48,201 nt of DNA. It comes from Novosphingobium sp. Its GTDB lineage: Bacteria; Pseudomonadota; Alphaproteobacteria; Sphingomonadales; Sphingomonadaceae. Below are positions 42,466 to 48,201 of this stretch, in pieces. Positions within the stretch are counted from its first letter, which is position 1. Each line of letters opens with the position of its first letter. The stretch spans positions 1-48,201 of the forward strand of contig JAQWKP010000273.1 of assembly GCA_029247785.1 (NCBI GenBank). The letters are read 5' to 3'. Under the pieces are notes generated by a model that worked only from the letters and a program-made list of their open reading frames with translations, had not been told where the DNA came from and made no database searches. Both the position numbers and the translations under genes were made by a program.

Positions 42466-43143
42466 TCAGTTTGCAGCAGATTCGGGTGCCGCAGCGGTGT
42501 TATCATTTGCCGCTGGTGCCGCAGCAGGCGGTGCTACGGCTGGGCCCATGTCGAGGGTTGGTGCCACCTCGGCACCCGCCGATACGGCCTGGTAGGGCAC
42601 CATCGGCACGGCCCCGCGGATCATCGCGCCGATCATCTCGGGGAAGGTCCTGACCCGCGTATTATAGTCGCGCACGGCCTCGTTATAGTCACGCAGGGTG
42701 ATGCGGATACGATTTTCCTGCCCTTCGAGCTGGCTCTGCAGCATCTGGTAATTGGCGATACTCTTGAGATCGGGATAGCGCTCGAAATTGGCGAGCAGCC
42801 TGCCAAGCCCGGCGCCAAGCTGTTGCTGGGCCTGCTGGAACTGCGCCATTTTTGCCGGATCGGTGAGGTCGTCCGCGCTGATCTGGATGCTGGTCGCTTT
42901 GGCGCGCGCTTCGATCACGCCGGTCAATATCGCCTTTTCCTGCTCGGCCGCGCCCCTTGCGACGTTGGCGAGGTTGGGGACGAGATTGGCGCGCTCCTGA
43001 AAAGCGGCCTGAACGTCGGCCCATTTCGCCTTGGCGTTCTCCTGTGCTGTCGGAACAGAATTGATACCGCAGGCGGAAAGCGTGAGCGAGGCAAAAGCTA
43101 GCAACAGGAAACGGCCTATGTGCAGGCGGGGCTTGGCGGTCAT
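42466..43143 (-). CDS. lemA: LemA family lipoprotein
   Basis: A 225-residue protein. The start follows AAGGA by seven bases; the longer open frame has no ribosome site. The N terminus is a lipoprotein signal with lipobox LSAC (LTLSACG). The LemA helical core contains AKWADVQAAFQERANLVPNLANVARG, GLGRLLANFERYPDLKS and YNEAVRDYNTRVRTFPE. The C terminus is rich in alanine and proline. LemA proteins have no settled function but are commonly encoded with TPM proteins. It is the first gene of a five-gene minus-strand unit, divergent from mscL. Confidence 0.92.
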   Translation of the reverse strand: MTAKPRLHIGRFLLLAFASLTLSACGINSVPTAQENAKAKWADVQAAFQERANLVPNLANVARGAAEQEKAILTGVIEARAKATSIQISADDLTDPAKMAQFQQAQQQLGAGLGRLLANFERYPDLKSIANYQMLQSQLEGQENRIRITLRDYNEAVRDYNTRVRTFPEMIGAMIRGAVPMVPYQAVSAGAEVAPTLDMGPAVAPPAAAPAANDNTAAAPESAAN

Positions 43144-43291
43144 GCTTATATCCTTCGGAACGCGGGAAGATGGATATTTGGAATGTAGCGACCGGCCGCG
43201 TATGTGCAAGGAATTGCCGGTGGGGCTTTTCAACAGCCTTGTTCTGCACCATGCTTCGAGTCAGCGGCTACTGATACGCAGGAGTGATTGA

Positions 43292-43702
43292 ATGTTATCG
43301 GAATTCAAGGCGTTCATCGCCAAAGGCAATGTGATGGACCTGGCGGTCGCGGTTATCATCGGCGCGGCTTTCGGGACAATAGTTGGTTCGCTGACAGATG
43401 ACATGATTATGCCGCTGGTCGGTGTCGTATTTGGCGATGTAGATTTCGCCAATCTATACACTGTCCTTAGCGGAGACGTTGCAGTCGGAACGTCGCTTGA
43501 GGCTGCACGCGCTTCGGGTGCGAATGTACTCGCGTGGGGCAATTTCCTCACCACCGTCATCAACTTCCTGATCCTGGCCTTCGTGATCTTCATGCTGGTG
43601 CGCTATGCCAACAAGGTGGTCAAAAGCGCCGAAGAGGCAGAGGAATCCGGTCCGAGTGAAGTCGATCTGCTCACGGAGATCCGCGATGCGCTGAAGAAAT
43701 AG
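43292..43702 (+). CDS. mscL: Large-conductance mechanosensitive channel
   Basis: A 136-residue MscL. The first helix and gate region is [24 protein letters not shown], continuing to [14 protein letters not shown]. The second membrane helix is [20 protein letters not shown]. The C-terminal cytoplasmic helix is [14 protein letters not shown]. It forms a homopentameric emergency pore that opens under membrane tension in hypo-osmotic shock. AGGAG lies 7 bases before the ATG. It is divergent from the lemA operon and directly upstream of ssrA. Confidence 0.97.
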   Translation: MLSEFKAFIAKGNVMDLAVAVIIGAAFGTIVGSLTDDMIMPLVGVVFGDVDFANLYTVLSGDVAVGTSLEAARASGANVLAWGNFLTTVINFLILAFVIFMLVRYANKVVKSAEEAEESGPSEVDLLTEIRDALKK

Positions 43703-43727
43703 GATGGGGCCGCAGGATCGTGGTCAC

Positions 43728-43755
43728 TTCACATTAATCCGTGCGTCGCTATATA
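43728..43755 (+). promoter_or_regulatory. Promoter of the tmRNA gene
   Basis: TTCACA (43728-43733) and TATATA (43750-43755) are separated by 16 bases and are close to the sigma-70 consensus. Transcription would begin near 43762, just at the 5' part of the permuted tmRNA. It starts 25 bases after the mscL stop. Confidence 0.65.
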
Positions 43756-44105
43756 GGGTGGGCCGGTTTCGACCGGATATGGCGATAAATTGCGGTGTGC
43801 ACTAGGCACAGCGGACCCGGGGGCAGTACCCGGCGGCTCCACCAAAACCCACGCGAAAGCGCGGGTCCTGACGGGGCCGAACCAGGATCGACGTGTGTTG
43901 AAAGGCACTGTTTTCGCCCGGGTTGAGAAACCCCGTTAAAGGCTCAAAACACACAAGTGCCAATGATAATGAAGCACTCGCTCTCGCTGCGTAGTTTTAC
44001 GGCCTAACGGCCCGAATCTACAAAGCTAAAGCGCGGTTGGACCCACCGGGCAACAGAAGCGGATTCCGGGGCTCCGGGGGTAGCTAGCAACAGAAACCCC
44101 CACTT
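43756..44105 (+). ncRNA. ssrA: Two-piece, circularly permuted tmRNA
   Basis: The acceptor piece comes first. It ends with a T-arm CCGGG-GGCAGTA-CCCGG (43818-43834), the acceptor strand CGGCTCC and ACCA (to 43844). A 28-base spacer (43845-43872), itself a GAAA-capped hairpin, would be removed. The coding piece starts with GGGGCCG (43873-43879), which pairs with CGGCTCC over seven positions, one of them G-U. The tag frame GCC AAT GAT AAT GAA ... TAG at 43959-43994 encodes ANDNEALALAA, ending in the usual degradation signal. A GGGGG/CCCCC pairing at 44076-44101 belongs to a late pseudoknot. The exact ends are approximate. Its partner smpB is at 7415. Confidence 0.95.
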
Positions 44106-44124
44106 TCCTTCAATTAGTCGAAAT

Positions 44125-44391
44125 TCAGCGGAAGTCGTCAGCGGTGGTCAGCGCCTCGGCCTCGTATTTGTCGCGCTCAAATTTCAGGCAGTCGAGGATC
44201 TTCGCGCCGGCCATGAAAACAGCGCCCGCGCAGGCTATGAACAGCAGTTTGCCGCCCCATCCGGGGTACTGCGACAGATAGCTGCTGCCACGGCTCATCG
44301 CGCCGAGAGCCAGGGCATAGATGATGAGAAACGCTTCGAAACGCGTCTTGATCACAAAAAGGCGGCCGATTTTCCCAAACATTCCCAACAT
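44125..44391 (-). CDS. Small two-helix membrane protein
   Basis: An 88-residue protein with a basic N terminus (KIGRLFVIKTRFE), two membrane segments (AFLIIYALALGAMSRG and KLLFIACAGAVFMAGAKIL) and a charged C-terminal tail. The start is either the ATG at 44391 or the one three codons later at 44382; GGGA lies just before both. The open frame upstream is the antisense of malate synthase and is ignored. I do not recognise the family. It is convergent with ssrA and divergent from the malate synthase gene. Confidence 0.65.
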   Translation of the reverse strand: MLGMFGKIGRLFVIKTRFEAFLIIYALALGAMSRGSSYLSQYPGWGGKLLFIACAGAVFMAGAKILDCLKFERDKYEAEALTTADDFR

Positions 44392-44633
44392 TCCCGTTAA
44401 CACTTGCCTACGCAACGATCGTGCCACTTGCGGAACAGGGCGTGATCCAGTGGTTAATGACGGGGCGAGTGTAAAGCGGATCGACACGCGTTGGTAGCCT
44501 GTTAACCATATTGTGCGGCGGTTGCCTTGTCGCACCGCTTGAGCCATAGGGCTCGCGTTCCTACCAGGGGCCTTTCCATCATCCACCGCCGACGCGCTCC
44601 TGAAGCGTGCGTCGCATTTCCTACGAGGTATGA

Positions 44634-46760
44634 ATGACAGACAGGGTTGATCGCTCCGGACTGAAGGTCGACACGCAACTGGCGCAGTTTCTTGAAAGCG
44701 AGGTGCTGGCGCCGATCGGGCATGAGCCGGGCCCGTTCTGGCAGGGCTTTGCGGCACTGCTGGGCGAGTTCGCGCCGCGTAACCGCGCGCTGCTTGAAAA
44801 GCGCGATGACCTCCAGGCCCGGATCGACGATTGGCACAAGGCGCAGGCCGGCAAGGCTCTCGATCAGGCCGAATATCAGGCATTCCTGCACGAGATTGGC
44901 TATCTGGTGCCCGAACCGGGCGATTTCACGGTCGGAACGCAGAATGTGGATGCCGAGATTGCCACCATGGCTGGTCCGCAGCTGGTCGTGCCGGTGCTCA
45001 ATGCAAGGTTCCTGCTGAACGCAGCCAATGCGCGCTGGGGCAGCCTCTACGACGCTTATTATGGCACTGACACGCTTGATGCGCCTCCAGCGCGCCCCGG
45101 CGGCTATGACGAAGATCGCGGTGCGGCTGTAATCGCCGAGGCGCGCCGTTTCCTTGACCGCGCAGTGCCGCTCGCGGGCATGAGCTGGGCCGATTGGGCC
45201 GGTGTCGATCAGGGCGACGGTGATCCGCCGCTCGCGGATAGCTCGCAGCTGGTCGGCCGCAAGCCGGGCGGTCTGCTGTTGCGCCATAATGGTCTGCATA
45301 TCGACCTGGTGCTCGATCGCTCGCACCCGGTCGGCGCTTCCGACAAGGCCGGGATTGCCGATATCGTTTTGGAAGCGGCGCTGACCACGATCGTTGATCT
45401 TGAAGATTCGATTGCGGCGGTCGATGCCGAAGACAAGCAGCTCGCCTATCGTAATTGGCTCGGCGTGATCCGTGGCGACCTTGAAGACAGTTTCGAGAAG
45501 TCCGGGAAGATGATGACTCGACAGCTTGAAGGCGACCGGGAGTGGACCGCGCTCGATGGGTCCGCGCTGACCCTGCCTGGCCGTAGCACGCTGTTTGTCC
45601 GTAATGTCGGTCACTTGATGACTAATCCTGCGATCTTGCTCGAAGATGGTAGCGAGATCCCAGAGGGAATTATGGACGCGGTGATCACATCGGCGGCCAG
45701 CGCGCAGGACGTCAAAGGCCTGGGGCGCTACCGCAATTCACGGACCGGCGGCATCTATATCGTCAAGCCGAAGATGCACGGGCCGGAGGAATGCGCTTTC
45801 ACCAACGATCTGTTCGATGCGGTGGAAGACCTGCTCGGCCTGCCGCGCCATACCGTCAAGGTCGGGGTGATGGACGAAGAGCGTCGCACCAGCGCCAATC
45901 TTGCCGCCTGTATCGAGGCGGTGAAGGATCGGATTGTTTTCATCAACACCGGCTTCCTCGATCGTACGGGCGACGAGATGCACACCTCGATGCAGGCCGG
46001 GCCGATGATCCGCAAAGGCGCGATGAAAGGCACCGACTGGATCCAGTCCTACGAGAAGCGCAATGTCGCGATCGGTCTCAAGCACGGCCTGTCGGGTCGC
46101 GCGCAGATCGGTAAGGGCATGTGGGCCGCGCCTGATCGGATGGGGGCGATGATGGCGGAGAAGACCGGCCACCCCAAGGCTGGAGCCAACACCGCCTGGG
46201 TCCCGTCTCCCACTGCTGCGACGTTACATGCGATGCACTATCACGATATTGACGTGTTCGATGTGCAGAAGTCTCTTGCAGGCGAGGCAATTCCGGGCCT
46301 CGACGTGCTGTTGAGCGTCCCGCTGTCCGATGGCACCAATTGGTCCGAAGAGGAAGTGCGCGAAGAGCTCGACAATAACGCGCAGGGCCTGCTTGGCTAT
46401 GTCGTGCGCTGGATCGATCAGGGTGTCGGCTGTTCCAAGGTGCCTGACATCAACGATATCGGCCTGATGGAAGATCGCGCCACCCTGCGCATTTCCTCGC
46501 AGCACATGACCAACTGGCTGTTGCACGGTGTGTGCACCAAGGACCAGGTAATGGCGTCGCTGCACCGCATGGCCGCCAAGGTCGATGCGCAGAATGCAGG
46601 CGATCCGCTCTATGAGCCGATGGCCGGAAATTGGGACACAAGTCTTGCTTTCGAGGCTGCGTGCGATCTCGTCTTCAAGGGAATCGAACAGCCCAACGGC
46701 TATACCGAGCCGTTGCTCCACGCCTGGCGTCTCAGGAAGAAGGAGGTGGCAGCCAGCTGA
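44634..46760 (+). CDS. glcB: Malate synthase G
   Basis: A 708-residue enzyme of the glyoxylate bypass that joins glyoxylate and acetyl-CoA to malate. The length is typical of the G isoform (about 720), not the A isoform (about 530). Landmarks are [69 protein letters not shown] with the metal-binding Glu, [18 protein letters not shown] and [16 protein letters not shown] lies seven bases before the ATG. It is monocistronic. The cell could use it for growth on C2 compounds or fatty acids, as well as for glyoxylate removal. Confidence 0.97.
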   Translation: MTDRVDRSGLKVDTQLAQFLESEVLAPIGHEPGPFWQGFAALLGEFAPRNRALLEKRDDLQARIDDWHKAQAGKALDQAEYQAFLHEIGYLVPEPGDFTVGTQNVDAEIATMAGPQLVVPVLNARFLLNAANARWGSLYDAYYGTDTLDAPPARPGGYDEDRGAAVIAEARRFLDRAVPLAGMSWADWAGVDQGDGDPPLADSSQLVGRKPGGLLLRHNGLHIDLVLDRSHPVGASDKAGIADIVLEAALTTIVDLEDSIAAVDAEDKQLAYRNWLGVIRGDLEDSFEKSGKMMTRQLEGDREWTALDGSALTLPGRSTLFVRNVGHLMTNPAILLEDGSEIPEGIMDAVITSAASAQDVKGLGRYRNSRTGGIYIVKPKMHGPEECAFTNDLFDAVEDLLGLPRHTVKVGVMDEERRTSANLAACIEAVKDRIVFINTGFLDRTGDEMHTSMQAGPMIRKGAMKGTDWIQSYEKRNVAIGLKHGLSGRAQIGKGMWAAPDRMGAMMAEKTGHPKAGANTAWVPSPTAATLHAMHYHDIDVFDVQKSLAGEAIPGLDVLLSVPLSDGTNWSEEEVREELDNNAQGLLGYVVRWIDQGVGCSKVPDINDIGLMEDRATLRISSQHMTNWLLHGVCTKDQVMASLHRMAAKVDAQNAGDPLYEPMAGNWDTSLAFEAACDLVFKGIEQPNGYTEPLLHAWRLRKKEVAAS

Positions 46761-46846
46761 GGATCACCTGGCCGGCGTGGGAGTTTAACGCTGGTATAAG
46801 GTTCTTCCGATAGGCCTGACCTCTTGGAATTGGGGGGAGCCAGACG

Positions 46847-47344
46847 TTGTCGGAAGGCAAACCACGGGTTGAACTGCGCACCAAGGCGCTGATCAAGGCT
46901 TGCCTTCGCGATGGCGGGGCAGAGCGTGAAGCCTGTGTGCTGGATGTTTCGACAAGGGGAATTCTGGCGACCACTGCCAGACCGCCGACCAGGGGCGAAT
47001 TCGTCGAGCTGATGGTCGGCAGACAGATGCTGGTCGGCCAGGTCAAATGGGCCAGCCAACGGCGCTTCGGAATTGTTTTGCGTGAGCGGATCAGTGTTGC
47101 CGCATTGATTGCTGGTGACAGCGGCTCGGTTGCGCTCATGCACGCGCAATCTGCAAGAAAGCGCAGCGGCTCAATATTCGAGGCGCTGACTGAAAACTCT
47201 CGAAACCTTGGACAACTCGTTCAATTTGCCATCATGGTCGCGATATTGGGTGTTGGAGCCTATTTCCTCGCGGATTATGCCGGTAGCGGTCTGGGCTCGC
47301 TTCAGGATGCCAAGGTGGCGATGTCCGGCAAGGAATCGGGCTAG
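46847..47344 (+). CDS. PilZ domain protein with a C-terminal membrane helix (TTG start)
   Basis: A 165-residue protein. The single PilZ domain keeps R7-x3-R11 and DVSTRG (33-38), the c-di-GMP-binding parts. A linker rich in serine and arginine leads to one membrane helix ([19 protein letters not shown]) near residues 124-142. The TTG start is chosen because GGGGGGAG lies about 8 bases upstream and no ATG fits. It could report c-di-GMP at the membrane. Its stop codon overlaps that of the convergent rsmA gene in the palindrome CTAG. Confidence 0.82.
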   Translation: MSEGKPRVELRTKALIKACLRDGGAEREACVLDVSTRGILATTARPPTRGEFVELMVGRQMLVGQVKWASQRRFGIVLRERISVAALIAGDSGSVALMHAQSARKRSGSIFEALTENSRNLGQLVQFAIMVAILGVGAYFLADYAGSGLGSLQDAKVAMSGKESG

Positions 47345-48162
47345 CTTCTCGACAATTTGCGCGCAATCGCGACAAATTCGGCGATCGTCAGGGTTTCTGC
47401 GCGGCGCTGCGCATCGATCCCGAGGGCCGACAGCGACTGGACCGCTCCGGGCAGGCTCTTGAGGCTTTGGCGCAGCATCTTGCGACGCTGGCCGAATGCC
47501 GCTGCTGTTAGCTTTTCGAGCATCTCCGCCGAGACACCTGCAGGCATGTCGCCCGGCACCACATGGACAATTGCAGACATCACCTTGGGGGGAGGGGTGA
47601 AGGCACTGCGATGGACCTTCATTGCCAGCTTTGAGGCCGAACGCCACTGCGCCAGCACCGCCAGGCGGCCATAGGCGGACGTTCCAGGTGCGGCGGCGAT
47701 GCGTTGCGCTACTTCATGCTGGAACATCAGAGTGAGCGATGTCCAGCGCGGGGGCCATTTCTCGCCGGACATCCATTGGGTGAACAGCGCGGTGCCAACA
47801 TTATAGGGCAGGTTGGCGACGATCGCATAAGGCCCGTCGAACAGCGTTGCGGGGTCGATTTTGAGCGCATCGCCTTGGATGATCCGCAGCCTGCCGGGAA
47901 AAACCTCGCCGAGTTCGGCCAGCGCTGGCAGGCAGCGTCGGTCCATCTCGACAGCGGTGACCAGTGCGCCGGCTCGCAGCAGGGCGCGGGTCAACCCGCC
48001 GGGACCCGGCCCGATTTCAAGTACGGCTTGTCCCGCCAGCTGGCCCGGGATCGCGGCGATACGGTCAAGCAATTGCTCATCGAGCAAGAAATTCTGGCCA
48101 AGCGCCTTGCTGGCTGAGAGGCCATGGCGCGCGATCACTTCGCGCAGGGGCGGCAGGCTCAT
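47341..48162 (-). CDS. rsmA: 16S rRNA dimethyladenosine transferase RsmA (KsgA)
   Basis: A 273-residue S-adenosylmethionine-dependent enzyme that dimethylates two adjacent adenines near the 3' end of 16S rRNA late in 30S assembly. Landmarks are [12 protein letters not shown], motif [19 protein letters not shown], the catalytic [11 protein letters not shown] and [12 protein letters not shown]. The start at MSLPPLRE is preferred over an ATG eight codons upstream because the upstream frame seems to end there with an ATGA overlap, as in the common pdxA-rsmA arrangement. It is convergent with the PilZ gene. Confidence 0.97.
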   Translation of the reverse strand: MSLPPLREVIARHGLSASKALGQNFLLDEQLLDRIAAIPGQLAGQAVLEIGPGPGGLTRALLRAGALVTAVEMDRRCLPALAELGEVFPGRLRIIQGDALKIDPATLFDGPYAIVANLPYNVGTALFTQWMSGEKWPPRWTSLTLMFQHEVAQRIAAAPGTSAYGRLAVLAQWRSASKLAMKVHRSAFTPPPKVMSAIVHVVPGDMPAGVSAEMLEKLTAAAFGQRRKMLRQSLKSLPGAVQSLSALGIDAQRRAETLTIAEFVAIARKLSRS

Positions 48163-48201
48163 GAAGCGGCCCGGCTGGCAGCGCATTCGCCAGCTGTGCG
48201 G
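48159..48201 (-). CDS. Possible 3' end of pdxA (fragment)
   Basis: Fourteen codons of an open frame end at TGA in an ATGA overlap with rsmA. In many alphaproteobacteria pdxA (4-hydroxythreonine-4-phosphate dehydrogenase) directly precedes rsmA with such an overlap. The visible tail ([13 protein letters not shown]) is too short to confirm identity. Confidence 0.3.
   Translation of the reverse strand, partial: RTAGECAASRAAS

Noticed and set aside
44502..45614. Minus-strand open frame of 370 codons opposite malate synthase
   Set aside because: Antisense of a full-length conserved enzyme without its own ribosome site.
1..48201. CRISPR arrays, insertion sequences, prophage or plasmid functions, tRNA and rRNA genes
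   Set aside because: None was seen: no regularly spaced repeats, no transposase or integrase motifs, and no tRNA T-arm apart from that of ssrA.

Overview
The window reads as a chromosomal segment of an alphaproteobacterium, most likely of the order Sphingomonadales (Erythrobacter or Sphingomonas relatives). The signs are high GC, a two-piece circularly permuted tmRNA whose tag reads ANDNEALALAA, a CckA hybrid histidine kinase, and an alphaproteobacterial LexA box (GTTC-N7-GTTC) at recA. These identifications come from reading the sequence, and no database search was possible. I saw no tRNA, rRNA, CRISPR array, transposase, integrase or phage gene.

Layout. 1-1094: the end of a VOC-fold protein and an SDR dehydrogenase. 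1350-11746: housekeeping genes, namely greB and a soluble lytic transglycosylase on minus, then dapA on plus. A secreted S9 peptidase and an NTF2-like gene lie between dapA and a tightly overlapping series smpB - DUF2062 protein - cckA - EthD-like lipoprotein. 11831-16005: two tandem secreted DUF4139 paralogues, the second carrying a TonB-receptor-like motif, and a protein with three PilZ domains. 16033-19862: a SnoaL-like protein, three small exported unknowns (one with a possible FNR-type box) and recA. 19941-25438: an EF-G-like GTPase, alaS and an exported unknown.

25457-34462 is an accessory catabolic block: three SDRs, a Baeyer-Villiger-type flavin monooxygenase, a cytochrome P450, a VOC-fold protein, two tandem paralogues of an unknown family (possibly DUF7064/DUF7065) and a flavin reductase, in several divergent units. 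The enzyme set suggests oxidation of an alicyclic or terpenoid-like compound, but the substrate cannot be read from sequence. 34732-40208 continues with a CoA-acylating aldehyde dehydrogenase and a valine-type acyl-CoA pathway (acyl-CoA dehydrogenase, enoyl-CoA hydratase, 3-hydroxyisobutyryl-CoA hydrolase, 3-hydroxyisobutyrate dehydrogenase). A perfect 10+10 bp palindrome precedes the acyl-CoA dehydrogenase gene.

40225-43143 is a minus-strand unit lemA - TPM - TPM - NUDIX - small zinc-ribbon-like protein. It is followed by mscL, the permuted ssrA, a small membrane protein, malate synthase G, a membrane-anchored PilZ protein and rsmA, with perhaps the last codons of pdxA at the right edge. Both partners of trans-translation, SmpB and tmRNA, are present about 36 kb apart.
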